A stretch of 47,170 bases of DNA, taken from assembly GCA_905480295.1 (NCBI GenBank), contig CAJQPW010000235.1:1-47170 (forward strand), written 5' to 3'. The position numbers were made by a program, and so were the translations under genes. The DNA comes from an uncultured Rhizobiaceae group bacterium. Its GTDB lineage: Bacteria > Pseudomonadota > Alphaproteobacteria > Rhizobiales > Rhizobiaceae. Below the pieces are notes generated by a model. That model had not been told where the DNA came from and searched no databases. It worked only from the letters and a program-made list of their open reading frames with translations. The first letter of the stretch is position 1, and each line of letters starts with the position of its first letter. Positions 16,126 through 25,005 of the stretch are shown piece by piece.

Positions 16126-17139
16126 TTGGGCATAAAGATTACTCTTTCCACGATCGCAGACGATCTGGGCGTGTCCACGGCAACAGTCTCGCTGGCCTTG
16201 CGCGATTCGCCGCTGGTCGCGGAATCCACCCGGGAAAAAGTCAGACTGCGCGCCAAGGAAATTGGTTATGTCTACGATCGCCGCGCGGCCAGCCTGCGCA
16301 CCCAGCGATCCGACATTGTCGGCGTGTTGGTGCGGGACATTATCAATCCGTTTTTTGCCGAAATACTGCGCTCGATTGAGGCGGAGCTGGGTTCAAACCG
16401 CCAGACTTTCCTGTTGTGCAATCATGGCGATGACATTGCGCTGCAGGAAGATTTCATTTCGACGCTGATGCAATTCGGTGCCGATGGGGTGATCATGTCA
16501 CCCTCGGTTGGAACCAGCAGCGAAGATATCGCCAGAATTGAACAAAATGGTCTGCCCGTAACTCTTGTGGCCCGAACCGTCGATAACGCCAATGTGCCTG
16601 CTTTCCTGGGCAATGACGAAGCCGGTTTCCACCTGATAACAAAATATCTGATCGAGCAGGGTCACAGCGATATCGCCCTTGTTGGTGGTACACGGCTGAC
16701 ATCCACCGGTCGTGCGCGCCGTGCCGGATTTGCCCGCGCTTATCAGGAGGCGGGACTTGAACTGCCGAAGCGCGACGACATTGAAACGCCCTATGACCGC
16801 AAGGCGGGCTACGACGCGGTTGAAGAAATCCTGTCGCAGGGCAAAGCCCCCACGGCCATTGCCTGTTGCAGCGATACGGTCGCCCTGGGGGCGATGCATG
16901 GATTGCGCAGCCGGGGAATCGAACCGGGCAAGGACATTGCCGTGACCGGTTACGACGACATTGAAGAAGCCAGTATTTCCTCACCCCCGCTGACGACGGT
17001 GGCCGACGGACATGACGAGATTGGCCGGCTGGCCGCGCGTGCGCTGTTTGCCAAGATCAGTGGCAAAGAGGCTGATACCGATGCCGTATTCATCGAACCG
17101 CAGTTGAAAATCAGGGATTCGGCACCCCGCATTGGCTGA
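16126..17139 (+). CDS. LacI-family transcriptional regulator
   Basis: A DNA-binding repressor with a sugar-binding-like effector domain. The N-terminus ITLSTIADDLGVSTATVSLALRDS is the LacI helix-turn-helix and hinge; the rest (about 60-337) is a periplasmic-binding-protein fold with GVLVRDIINPFFAEI and AVTGYDDIEEASISSPPLTTV. The start is TTG, with GAAGGA about eight bases upstream. Ligand is unknown. It could control the divergent purine-type operon or the convergent denD-SDR genes; the sugar-acid type of the latter fits a LacI effector better. Length 337 residues is standard. Confidence 0.92.
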   Translation: MGIKITLSTIADDLGVSTATVSLALRDSPLVAESTREKVRLRAKEIGYVYDRRAASLRTQRSDIVGVLVRDIINPFFAEILRSIEAELGSNRQTFLLCNHGDDIALQEDFISTLMQFGADGVIMSPSVGTSSEDIARIEQNGLPVTLVARTVDNANVPAFLGNDEAGFHLITKYLIEQGHSDIALVGGTRLTSTGRARRAGFARAYQEAGLELPKRDDIETPYDRKAGYDAVEEILSQGKAPTAIACCSDTVALGAMHGLRSRGIEPGKDIAVTGYDDIEEASISSPPLTTVADGHDEIGRLAARALFAKISGKEADTDAVFIEPQLKIRDSAPRIG

Positions 17140-17173
17140 CCGCCGATTTTAATTCTCTGCTTTCAGAGCCAGT

Positions 17174-18151
17174 CTACGGCAGCTTTCCGTCCAACTCATC
17201 CTCAAGATGGGCGTGGATGATGGCCTCGAAGCTTTTCTCGGAAGAAAAACCAAGTGATTCAGCGCGATCAGCACTGAAATTGCGTGGCCAATTGGCGACA
17301 ATACCGGCAATGGTCGGATCGGTCTTGTGTTCAATCAGATCGCTGGCTTTTGACCCGGCAACGCTGCGCAGGGCTTCAATCATACCACCAACCGTGATTG
17401 CCAATCCTGGCATGGTCAGATTTCGGCGCGGACCAACCACATCGCCATCGAGTTCAGCCGCGTGGATAAAAAACCCTACGGCAGAACGGGGGCTGGCCAT
17501 CCAATGCATCACATCTTCCGAGACCGGCAGCACTGCGGGAAGACCGGAAAGCGGTTCACGAATGATATTGGAGAAAAACCCGGAAGCCGCCAGATTGGGC
17601 TTGCCCGGACGCACCACAACCGTGGGCAGACGCAATCCGATCCCGTCAAAGTGGCCCTTGCGCGAATAATCGGCCAGCAGCAGTTCACCAATCGCCTTTT
17701 GAGTGCCATAGGATGTTAGCGGCGTAAGATGGAAATCGTCGTCAATGGCTTCAGGAAAGGGCGCACCAAACACCGCGATCGATGAAGCATAAACTATCCG
17801 CGGCACATAGCCTGTCCGCGCAATCACCGCGTCGAACAGATTTTGCGTTCCGCGCATATTGACCCGGTAACCCTTTTCAAAATCAGCTTCTGCTTCACCG
17901 GAAACAATTGCTGCAAGATGGAAAATCACATCGGGTTGGTCTTCAACAAGCGCGTCAACGACGGTTGGTTCGGAAATATTTCCAGCCGACATGGTGACCT
18001 CAACGGAATCCGTTGATGCAATCGCCCCTTCAACTACATCAAAGCCGTGAATTTTGGAGATTGCCTGTCCACGCAGCGAACCGTGTTGCAACAGCCGTTC
18101 AATCAGTTTGCGGCCGATCATGCCTGCCGCACCAAGAACCAGAATTTTCAT
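17174..18151 (-). CDS. denD: NAD-dependent sugar-acid dehydrogenase, DenD (D-erythronate dehydrogenase) family
   Basis: An extended short-chain dehydrogenase. The NAD-binding motif is LVLGAAGMIGRKL near the start, the catalytic region has YASSIAVFGAPFP and SYGTQKAIGELLLADYS (Tyr and Lys of YxxxK), and GLRLPTVVVRPGKPN is characteristic of the DenD subgroup, which oxidises D-erythronate at C2. I start at the ATG that overlaps the upstream stop as TAATG; a TTG four codons earlier sits on top of the GGAGG and is unlikely. No erythronate kinase or isomerase genes lie nearby, so the exact substrate may differ. Coupled to the SDR upstream. Confidence 0.85.
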   Translation of the reverse strand: MKILVLGAAGMIGRKLIERLLQHGSLRGQAISKIHGFDVVEGAIASTDSVEVTMSAGNISEPTVVDALVEDQPDVIFHLAAIVSGEAEADFEKGYRVNMRGTQNLFDAVIARTGYVPRIVYASSIAVFGAPFPEAIDDDFHLTPLTSYGTQKAIGELLLADYSRKGHFDGIGLRLPTVVVRPGKPNLAASGFFSNIIREPLSGLPAVLPVSEDVMHWMASPRSAVGFFIHAAELDGDVVGPRRNLTMPGLAITVGGMIEALRSVAGSKASDLIEHKTDPTIAGIVANWPRNFSADRAESLGFSSEKSFEAIIHAHLEDELDGKLP

Positions 18152-18906
18152 TACAGTGTCCAACCTCCGTCAACAGGAATTGCCGCGCCTGTTGTAAAGG
18201 CGCTGTCATCGCTGGCCAGATAGGTGGCCACAGAAGCAATTTCATCGACCGTTCCCAGACGGCCCATCGGCTGGCGCTCGACAAACATTTCCATGGCCTT
18301 GTCGACACCGCCGACCTCCTTGCCCAGTTCAGCGATCCGCTGTTCCAGCGAGGGCGACAAAATTGTACCCGGACAAATGGCATTGCAGCGCACACCCTGG
18401 CGAATAAAATCAATGGCAATTGCTTTGGTCAGTCCGATAACCGCCGCCTTGGTGGTCCCATAGGCATAACGGTTGGGTGCGCCTTTCAGGGAAGACGCCC
18501 CAGAAGACAGGTTGATGATGGACCCACCACCATTTTCCAACATTGCCGGAAGAAAAGCCCGCGTCACGCGGTGCATGGACTTGATGTTGAGATCGAAAGA
18601 AAAATCCCAGGCCTCCTCATCACAATCCAGAATCGATCCATGGTGAACAAATCCCGCGACATTGGCCAGAATGTCCACGGCACCCACATCCTGCGCTGCC
18701 GAATTGACGGCATCACTGTCCAGCACATCAAGAATGCGTGTTTCGATATTGTCTGAGGAAGCCGCAGCCGTATCAAGCGTATCCTGATTGATATCTGTTG
18801 CGATGACAGTTGCACCCTCAGCTGCGAACATCTTGGCGATCGCCAAGCCAATCCCCTGCCCTGCTGCCGTTACAATTGCTCTTTTACCCGCTAGTCGTTC
18901 ACCCAT
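18151..18906 (-). CDS. SDR-family oxidoreductase (2-keto-3-deoxy-L-fuconate dehydrogenase/DHRS6-like)
   Basis: A classical short-chain dehydrogenase of 251 residues. The cofactor motif TAAGQGIGLAIA and the Asp in ATDINQ point to NAD. The catalytic set is SSGASSLKGAPNRYAYGTTKAA, with Tyr and Lys of YxxxK. VRCNAICPGTILSPSLEQRI and QPMGRLGTVDEIA are close to the DHRS6/LKDF-dehydrogenase subgroup, which acts on hydroxy-acids derived from sugars. It overlaps the DenD gene, and its product likely acts in the same sugar-acid pathway. Substrate not determinable. Confidence 0.88.
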   Translation of the reverse strand: MGERLAGKRAIVTAAGQGIGLAIAKMFAAEGATVIATDINQDTLDTAAASSDNIETRILDVLDSDAVNSAAQDVGAVDILANVAGFVHHGSILDCDEEAWDFSFDLNIKSMHRVTRAFLPAMLENGGGSIINLSSGASSLKGAPNRYAYGTTKAAVIGLTKAIAIDFIRQGVRCNAICPGTILSPSLEQRIAELGKEVGGVDKAMEMFVERQPMGRLGTVDEIASVATYLASDDSAFTTGAAIPVDGGWTL

Positions 18907-18910
18907 AAAA

Positions 18911-19582
18911 TCAGCCTTTTAGTTCCTGTAACCGGTTCAGTTGTTGCCCTTGGCTATCAAAGTTTGACGGATCAAGCCAGCGCTCAAATGCGCGGCGCAT
19001 GGCGGGCCATTCCTTGTCCAGCATAGAATACCATGCGGTGTCCCGGTTTTCGCCCTTCACAACCATCGCCTGACGAAAAACACCCTCTGCGGTCATGCCA
19101 AAGCGTTCGGCTGCCCGTTTTGAAGGCAGGTTGGCGTTATTGCACTTCCACTCAAAACGGCGGTAGCCCAGATCATCGAATACATGGCGCGCAAACAGAT
19201 AAAATGCTTCAGTCGTCACTGGCGTGCGTGATATCCGGCCACCCCAAAAAATATGCCCGGTTTCGATCACGCCATTGGCCGGATCAATGCGCATGAGAGT
19301 TTGCCGGCCTTCGACAGTGTTTGTGCGCTTGTCGATCACAGCAAAATACAGCGGATCGGTGCTTGTCTCGGCGGCGTCCAGCCAGGTTTGAAATTCCAAA
19401 CGGGTTGGTGGCGTCACCTCCGGCAAATAGCGAAACCGATCATCGGCATCACTCAGCGTTGCCGCAGAATGAAGTTGATCTCCGTGATTGGCAGCAACCA
19501 GTGGTTCAAGCCGCGCAAAGCGACCGTCGTGGATTATCCGTTTCGGGATCGGACGCGGTGTCCAGCCAGACAGATCTGACAT
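18911..19582 (-). CDS. GNAT-family N-acetyltransferase (RimJ/RimL type)
   Basis: An acetyl-CoA-dependent N-acetyltransferase. The later half has HVFDDLGYRRFEWKCNNANLPSKRAAERFGMTAEGVFRQ, the RimL-like motif where the acetyl-CoA pyrophosphate loop and the beta-bulge lie. I choose the ATG giving MSDLSGWTP, because GGAG is seven bases upstream; a longer in-frame reading begins 23 codons earlier without a site. It precedes the SDR with four bases between them, probably on one transcript. The acceptor amine is unknown. Confidence 0.85.
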   Translation of the reverse strand: MSDLSGWTPRPIPKRIIHDGRFARLEPLVAANHGDQLHSAATLSDADDRFRYLPEVTPPTRLEFQTWLDAAETSTDPLYFAVIDKRTNTVEGRQTLMRIDPANGVIETGHIFWGGRISRTPVTTEAFYLFARHVFDDLGYRRFEWKCNNANLPSKRAAERFGMTAEGVFRQAMVVKGENRDTAWYSMLDKEWPAMRRAFERWLDPSNFDSQGQQLNRLQELKG

Positions 19583-19683
19583 CAAATTCTCCAAATAATG
19601 CCCAACATCAACAATTCCTAACCTTGCACTGACACCCAATTGGTTAGACAATCAAGTCAACATTCCCATCATCAAAAGCAATC

Positions 19684-20853
19684 ATGATTAAAACAATTTC
19701 TGGATTCGACCGTATTGGCGAAGAAAATGCATTCGCCGTACTCGCCCGTGCAACCCAACTGGCTGCTGACGGCATGGATGTGATCAATCTGGGTATCGGA
19801 CAGCCGGACTTTCCAACACCGGATCATATTGTCGAAGCCGCGGTCAAAGCGTTGCGGGATGGACATCACGGCTATACCCCGGCGACCGGAATTCTGCCTC
19901 TGCGCGAAGCCGTTGCAAAACGCACGCTGCAGACCACCGGCGTAGAAGTATCGCCCGAAAACGTCTGCATCATGCCAGGTGGCAAAGTAACGATGTTTGC
20001 AGCCATTTTGATGATGGGCGAACCGGGCACTGAAATCATGTATCCCGATCCCGGATTCCCGATCTATCGTTCGATGATTGAATTCACCGGCGCAAAACCG
20101 GTTCCGATCCCCGTGCGGGAGGAAAATGGTTTTGCGTTCTCAGGAGAAGAAGCCCTGTCGCTTGTCAGCGACAAAACCCGCCTGATCATCCTCAATTCAC
20201 CGGCCAATCCAACCGGTGGGGTGACGCCCCGAGTGGAAATTGAAACGCTTGTTGACGGTCTTGAAGCCTTTCCCGATACGGCGATCCTGTCGGATGAGAT
20301 CTATGATGTGATGACGTATGATGGCGAAGAACACGTTTCGCTTTTGACCTTTCCGCAAATCCGCGACCGGCTGATCATTTTGAACGGATGGTCCAAAACC
20401 TGGGCGATGACGGGGTGGCGCATGGGGTGGTCAATCTGGCCCGATGCCCTGTTTGACAGTGTGCGCAAGCTTGCGGTTAATGCCTGGTCCTGCGTTAACG
20501 CGCCCAGTCAATATGCCGGCATTGCTGCGATTGAGGGGCCGCAGGACGCTGTCGCCGAAATGATGGCTGCATTTGATAAGCGTCGAAAACTGGTTGTTGC
20601 GCGGGCCAATGAATTGCCCGGTGTCTCCTGTGTCACGCCAAGGGGTGCATTTTATGCCTTTCCCAACATTTCCAACACCGGATGGAAGGCAAAGGAACTG
20701 GCGTCAGCTTTGCTTGAACAGACGGGTGTGGCTGCCATTGGCGGACCGGATTTTGGTGTTCTCGGTGAAGGATATATGCGGCTTTCCTACGCCAATTCCG
20801 AAGACAACATTATCAAAGCCATGGACCGTATCGAAGCCTTTCTCGCAAAGTGA
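19684..20853 (+). CDS. PLP-dependent aminotransferase, class I/II
   Basis: A fold-type I aminotransferase of 389 residues. INLGIGQPDFPTPDHI at the start, NSPANPTGG in the middle and the lysine of NGWSKTWAMTGWRMGW (Schiff base with PLP) are diagnostic, with RLSYANSEDNI carrying the substrate-carboxylate Arg near the end. It belongs to the aspartate/aromatic aminotransferase-like group; the amino donor cannot be named from sequence. It is monocistronic and divergent from the GNAT gene, with 101 bases between them that must hold both promoters, including a CCAATTGG palindrome at 19636-19643. Confidence 0.9.
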   Translation: MIKTISGFDRIGEENAFAVLARATQLAADGMDVINLGIGQPDFPTPDHIVEAAVKALRDGHHGYTPATGILPLREAVAKRTLQTTGVEVSPENVCIMPGGKVTMFAAILMMGEPGTEIMYPDPGFPIYRSMIEFTGAKPVPIPVREENGFAFSGEEALSLVSDKTRLIILNSPANPTGGVTPRVEIETLVDGLEAFPDTAILSDEIYDVMTYDGEEHVSLLTFPQIRDRLIILNGWSKTWAMTGWRMGWSIWPDALFDSVRKLAVNAWSCVNAPSQYAGIAAIEGPQDAVAEMMAAFDKRRKLVVARANELPGVSCVTPRGAFYAFPNISNTGWKAKELASALLEQTGVAAIGGPDFGVLGEGYMRLSYANSEDNIIKAMDRIEAFLAK

Positions 20854-20886
20854 GACGAAACGGCAATTCGGCAGGTTGATAGATCG

Positions 20887-20904
20887 GCGCTCCTCAGGGA
20901 GCGC
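20887..20904. terminator. Compact hairpin at the convergent aminotransferase/binding-protein junction
   Basis: GCGCTCC (20887-20893) pairs with GGAGCGC (20898-20904) around a four-base loop. It overlaps the stop codon of the minus-strand binding protein and lies 33 bases after the aminotransferase stop. There is no T-tract, so it is a possible bidirectional transcript end rather than a classical terminator. Confidence 0.45.
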
Positions 20905-21886
20905 GATCAGCCCGGGCGACCAGTTTTAACATGCCCTGATCCGGAAATTCGCTCCATAGTGGTTTTAGCACTTCCAGCCAGCGGTTGCGTTGCAACAGGG
21001 TCAGCGCCCGCACCGGCGCACCGCTCTTTATGATCGCCCGCTTGGCAGACGTCGCACGGCTGGCAGCAAGCGTATTGACCCGCTTGGTGATGGTCTGCGC
21101 AAGGGTCCGCAACTGACTGGTCAGCTTCGGATCCAACCCGTCCCACCACTTTTTTGACACCAATAATTCATAGCCGAAAAACGCGTGATTGGTTTGCGTG
21201 ACACCGGTATGAACAAGCGCCGTCTTGTCCTCTCGCAACTGCGACCAATGGGTGATCTGCGCATCCACCCGCCCGGATTTCACCGCTTTCGCCACATCGG
21301 CTTCTGCGATCACCTGGGCGGTGGCGTTGAGCAGGGACATCATATCGCCGGTGTAGGGAGAGTTGCCAAGATTGAATTTCAGACCGGAAATGTCAGATGG
21401 TGAATAGATCGGCCTCTTGGCAGTCATCTGGCTGAAATGGTCGTCCCATCCTCCCAGTGATACAATTCCAAACGGAGGCAGTTGAAGCGAAAACGGTTTG
21501 TCGACCAATGCTCTGAACCGTTGCAGGGCGTATTGGTCACGAAAGGCAAAGGGAAGATCATAAATGCGATAGTCCGGCACCAATCCGCCAAGTTCTGCAT
21601 AGGATACGGCGGCCAGTTCAACAGTGCCGGATTTGAGCGCATCTACGGCTGACGGTCCCTTAAACTGAGCGCTGCTTGGAAAAATCTCCAGACAATATCG
21701 ACCCTGGAAATCGCGGTTGATGCGGGTGCGCAAAAGACCCGCCACTTCCTGAATTGTCGTGGTTACATCCGATTTTGCAATACCGAAACGAATGGCCTGT
21801 TCGCCCAGATCACACCGGGCAAATGCAGGTTGGGCTATTGGCAGCAAGGCCAGCACCAACCAAACCAGGTGAACCCGAAATTTCAT
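20894..21886 (-). CDS. TRAP-type substrate-binding protein (DctP family), orphan
   Basis: A secreted periplasmic binding protein. The signal peptide is MKFRVHLVWLVLALLPIAQPAFA, followed by a conserved fold with SSAQFKGPSAVDALKSGTVELAAVS, DLPFAFRD, LNATAQVIAEADVAKAVKSGRVDA and the later FFGYELLVSKKWWDGL. The motifs identify the DctP family. No TRAP permease genes lie next to it; instead it is the last gene of an operon with KDPG aldolase and modABC. It could feed a permease elsewhere or act as a sensor partner. Length 330 residues is normal. Confidence 0.87.
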   Translation of the reverse strand: MKFRVHLVWLVLALLPIAQPAFARCDLGEQAIRFGIAKSDVTTTIQEVAGLLRTRINRDFQGRYCLEIFPSSAQFKGPSAVDALKSGTVELAAVSYAELGGLVPDYRIYDLPFAFRDQYALQRFRALVDKPFSLQLPPFGIVSLGGWDDHFSQMTAKRPIYSPSDISGLKFNLGNSPYTGDMMSLLNATAQVIAEADVAKAVKSGRVDAQITHWSQLREDKTALVHTGVTQTNHAFFGYELLVSKKWWDGLDPKLTSQLRTLAQTITKRVNTLAASRATSAKRAIIKSGAPVRALTLLQRNRWLEVLKPLWSEFPDQGMLKLVARADRAP

Positions 21887-21889
21887 CGC

Positions 21890-22579
21890 TCAGGCGCTGT
21901 CCAGACGGGTAACGATCTTAGGAAGGGTGGACAGTTCAAACTCCCGCGGGGTCAACTCCTGTTTCACCGTTCCCCCTTCAATGGTGAAGATCAGATCAGC
22001 CAGTTGCATGATCTCATCGCGGTGATGACTGACATAGACAATCGGGATTGTCGTCTCGTCACGCAACCGCTCCAGATAAGGCAGGACCTGCGAGCGACGT
22101 TCGTCATCCAGGCCGGTCAGTGGTTCGTCCAAAAGCAGGATCTGCGGGTCTGCCAGGATCGCGCGGCCCAAGGCCACACGCTGCGCTTCGCCGCCTGACA
22201 GATTTTTGGGCATGCGATCAAGGATGCCACCCAGATCCAACATGCCAACAACACCATCAAAGCCGGTTTCACGACGGCTCATACCGAACCGCAGATTGTC
22301 TGCGACCGACAGGTGAGGAAACAGAAGGGGGCGTTGAAAAACAACACCCAGGCGTCGGTTTTTCGTGGCAAGATTTATGCCGTTCTGGGTGTCCAGCAGG
22401 ACATTGTCACCAACACGAATATAACCTTCCAGCGGATGCCACAGACCAGCAATGGCTCTCAATATGGTCGATTTCCCTGCACCGGATGGCCCGTGAATTG
22501 CAGTGACACCGACCCCTGCCTCAATATCAGCAGAGATCGAAAATGTGCCGATGGTCCCCTTACATCTTACCGTTAACAC
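21890..22579 (-). CDS. modC: Molybdate ABC transporter ATP-binding protein, short form
   Basis: The ATPase that drives molybdate import with ModB. Walker A GPSGAGKSTIL, the signature LSGGEAQRVALGRAI, Walker B ILLLDEPLTGLD and the H-loop VSHHRDE are all present. I prefer the GTG start giving VLTVRCKG, because GGAG lies eight bases upstream and the start falls just after the ModB stop; an ATG at 22621 would overlap modB by 40 bases. At about 229 residues it lacks the C-terminal TOBE/Mop domain of typical ModC (about 350 residues), which normally senses molybdate. Confidence 0.88.
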   Translation of the reverse strand: MLTVRCKGTIGTFSISADIEAGVGVTAIHGPSGAGKSTILRAIAGLWHPLEGYIRVGDNVLLDTQNGINLATKNRRLGVVFQRPLLFPHLSVADNLRFGMSRRETGFDGVVGMLDLGGILDRMPKNLSGGEAQRVALGRAILADPQILLLDEPLTGLDDERRSQVLPYLERLRDETTIPIVYVSHHRDEIMQLADLIFTIEGGTVKQELTPREFELSTLPKIVTRLDSA

Positions 22580-22581
22580 GT

Positions 22582-23277
22582 TTACCGCTCCATCCGGTTT
22601 TGCGCAGACGTGGTCATCCATTCAGAAGCCAAAATGGCAACGAAAGAGAGCACAATCGAGATCGCGATGAGAGTCAACGCAGCACCATCGCCACGGGGCG
22701 ATTGCAACAACGTGTAAATGGCCAAAGACAACGTCTGGGTTTCACCGGGAATGTTTGAGACGAAAGTTATCGTCGCACCAAACTCACCCAATGCTTTGGC
22801 AAAGCCCAATACCGCACCGGCGATAATGCCCGGCCAGGCCAATGGCAGCGCCACTTTGAAAAACAATTTGAACGATCCCGCACCCAGCGTCTTGGCCATG
22901 TCGTTCAGGTCCGAGCTCTGGGTTTCAAAGGCCAGTCGGATCGGACGGACAATCAAGGGAAAAGCCATCAGTCCCGCGGCCAGTGCCGCGCCAACCCAGG
23001 AGAATGTGAATCCCAGACCCCAATCATCAAGAACCGACCCGATCCAGCCCCGTCGACCAAAGACGATCAGCAAGGCATAGCCGGTCACCACCGGTGGCAG
23101 GACAAGCGGCAAATGAACAATTGCGCTTAGCAGGGAACGGCCCAAAAAGGCCGGACCAGCCAGAATTTTTCCCATGACGATAGCCAGTGGCAAGGCCACC
23201 AGCACAGCCAGGAAGGCGACTTTCAGGGACAAAATGACAATGCCCCAGATTGTGGGATCGGAAAGGTGCTCAAACAT
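22582..23277 (-). CDS. modB: Molybdate ABC transporter permease
   Basis: An inner-membrane permease of 231 residues with about five or six membrane helices. The ABC-permease coupling motif is visible as ETQSSDLNDMAKTLGAGSFKLFFKVALPLAWPGIIAGAVLGFAKALGEFGA, and the final AKALGEFGATITFV with GETQTLSLAIYTLL is typical of ModB. It follows modA with two bases between stop and start and is followed by modC, giving the standard modABC order. Confidence 0.93.
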   Translation of the reverse strand: MFEHLSDPTIWGIVILSLKVAFLAVLVALPLAIVMGKILAGPAFLGRSLLSAIVHLPLVLPPVVTGYALLIVFGRRGWIGSVLDDWGLGFTFSWVGAALAAGLMAFPLIVRPIRLAFETQSSDLNDMAKTLGAGSFKLFFKVALPLAWPGIIAGAVLGFAKALGEFGATITFVSNIPGETQTLSLAIYTLLQSPRGDGAALTLIAISIVLSFVAILASEWMTTSAQNRMER

Positions 23278-23279
23278 AT

Positions 23280-24035
23280 CTAGTTCTCCACCTGAGATGG
23301 AGCAGTAAATCCGGCGCGTGCAAACAGCGCCTCTGTGGTTGGGTTTTTAAGAAATTCATAAAAGCTACGCGCCTGTGGTGTCTGTCCATGAACGGTCAAT
23401 GCAGCCCAATAGTCGATCGGCTGATGGCTATTTTGTTCAAAGACAAACAGGGTTTTAACCTCTGGTTCGATTGCAGCGTCGGTAGCGTATACGATTGCTG
23501 CGGAAACTTCACCCCGCGCCAGCCGCCGCACTGTAATTCTGACATTGTCGCCAAACACGGCACGGTGTTTTGCCTTTTCCCAGACCCCCCGTTTCTCAAG
23601 CGCCTGTTTCGCATAACGACCGGACGGTACGGCTTCGGGTTCAGCCATAGCAAAACGGTCTTCGGTCAGCAGTTTGTCGGGACTGGCCCAGTTTTCAACT
23701 TCCTTGTGCACGGCCAGAACAAGTCGGTTTCCTGCAAGGGCGAATGCACCGCCAGATCCGATCAGATCCTGTTCGATCAGCCAGTCCATCCACACCCGGT
23801 CAGCGGTAATGAAAACATCCGCCGGTGCTCCGGCTTCCAACTGGCGCGCCAGTTGCTGGGTCCCGGCATAGGAAAATATTACTTTTTGTTTGGTTTGGGC
23901 TTCAAACACCCGACCCACGTCATCCAGAACTTCCTGCATGCTGGACGGGGCAAAGACCACAACCTTGTCACGTGCCAAGGCAGGCATCGACAGCAACGAG
24001 GCCAGGAGTGAAAAAAGCAACAATATCTGGCGCAT
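23280..24035 (-). CDS. modA: Molybdate ABC transporter substrate-binding protein
   Basis: A periplasmic molybdate/tungstate-binding protein. The signal peptide MRQILLLFSLLASLLSMPALA precedes VVVFAPSSMQEVLDDVGRVF, the conserved ModA N-terminus with an anion-binding Ser pair; SYAGTQQLARQLEAGAPADVFITAD and GEVSAAIVYATDA complete the binding site. I choose the ATG directly before the signal sequence; a GTG four codons upstream is an alternative. The gene follows the KDPG aldolase by about 24 bases on the same strand. Confidence 0.92.
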   Translation of the reverse strand: MRQILLLFSLLASLLSMPALARDKVVVFAPSSMQEVLDDVGRVFEAQTKQKVIFSYAGTQQLARQLEAGAPADVFITADRVWMDWLIEQDLIGSGGAFALAGNRLVLAVHKEVENWASPDKLLTEDRFAMAEPEAVPSGRYAKQALEKRGVWEKAKHRAVFGDNVRITVRRLARGEVSAAIVYATDAAIEPEVKTLFVFEQNSHQPIDYWAALTVHGQTPQARSFYEFLKNPTTEALFARAGFTAPSQVEN

Positions 24036-24059
24036 GGTCGCTATCACTAATCTCGCCCT

Positions 24060-24698
24060 TTATTGATTCAGCTGACTGGCTTCGGCAGCAAGTGCGCTGA
24101 TTCCGTCCCAGTCACCACTGGCAATTTTATCTTTCGGTGCGACCCAGGATCCACCCACGCACACAACATTGTCGAGGCTCAGATACTCTGGCGCTTTCGC
24201 CGCCGTCAATCCACCCGTGGGGCAAAACTTCAACTGCTGAAGAACCGGTGCGATCGATTTCAGATAGGCTGCACCGCCCGCCTGTTCGGCGGGAAAGAAT
24301 TTCAAATAGCGATAGCCTTCAGCCATCAAGCCCATTGCCTCGCTGGGTGTTGCTACACCGGGAAGCAACGGCACGTCTGTCTTGCTGTTGGCATCGATCA
24401 GGTCCTGCGTCACACCGGGCGAAACAAGAAACTGACAGCCAATGGCCACACAATCGCCCATCATGGCTGGGGTGAGCACCGTGCCAGCACCAACAACCGC
24501 ACCATCGACCTGCTTGGCAACGGCGGCAATACAGGCCAGAGCCTTGGGAGTGCGCAGAGTAATCTCGATAACGGGAAGGCCACCGGCGACCAGGGCACGG
24601 CTGGTGTTTACCGCCGTTTCTTCATCGTCGAACTGCAACACTGGCACAACAGGCGCCAAAGCCAATATTTCCGCCAGGCGTTCGTTTTTATTTTTCAT
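24060..24698 (-). CDS. eda: 2-keto-3-deoxy-6-phosphogluconate (KDPG) aldolase
   Basis: A class I aldolase of the Entner-Doudoroff pathway, cleaving KDPG to pyruvate and glyceraldehyde 3-phosphate. VVPVLQFDDEETAV, GGLPVIEITLRTP (with the active-site Glu), GAGTVLTPAMM, FLVSPGVTQDL and RYLKFFPAEQAGG (Schiff-base Lys) are all conserved. The ATG giving MKNKNERL is taken; a TTG four codons upstream is also possible. It is the first gene of a run that continues into modABC, an unusual pairing of sugar-acid metabolism with molybdate import. Confidence 0.92.
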   Translation of the reverse strand: MKNKNERLAEILALAPVVPVLQFDDEETAVNTSRALVAGGLPVIEITLRTPKALACIAAVAKQVDGAVVGAGTVLTPAMMGDCVAIGCQFLVSPGVTQDLIDANSKTDVPLLPGVATPSEAMGLMAEGYRYLKFFPAEQAGGAAYLKSIAPVLQQLKFCPTGGLTAAKAPEYLSLDNVVCVGGSWVAPKDKIASGDWDGISALAAEASQLNQ

Positions 24699-25005
24699 AA
24701 TGTGTTTCAATACTGGCTGAACCCTGCGGGAAGACTACGCGAAGCGTCGGGAAATGAAAAGAACGTGGCGAGACAATGGTTATCCAATGCGGGAAAATTC
24801 CATTTAATTGCTTTGTACCGCGTCGAAGCTGTCGTCGATCATAGTGTGTGAGGCATGTTGATCTACGCCCTGAGACAAATTTAAAACAATCTACCGCCAA
24901 CACTACATTTTTGGGGGAAGAACTGATGTTCTGCCTGATCAGAGGAACCATGCTCCCCGGTCAGAAGAGCATGGTTTACCTGACAGTTTTCAAATGGCGT
25001 CTGGA
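24699..25005. other. Intergenic region between the eda and mmsA genes
   Basis: These 307 bases hold no convincing gene. The part nearest eda should contain its promoter, though I see no clear consensus. The part nearest mmsA contains a 10-bp inverted repeat listed separately. Confidence 0.6.
24946..24976 (-). terminator. Hairpin downstream of mmsA
   Basis: AACCATGCTC (24946-24955) is the exact reverse complement of GAGCATGGTT (24967-24976), with an 11-base loop, 30 bases past the mmsA stop. There is no T-tract, so it may be a Rho-type or processing stem-loop rather than a classical terminator. Confidence 0.45.
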
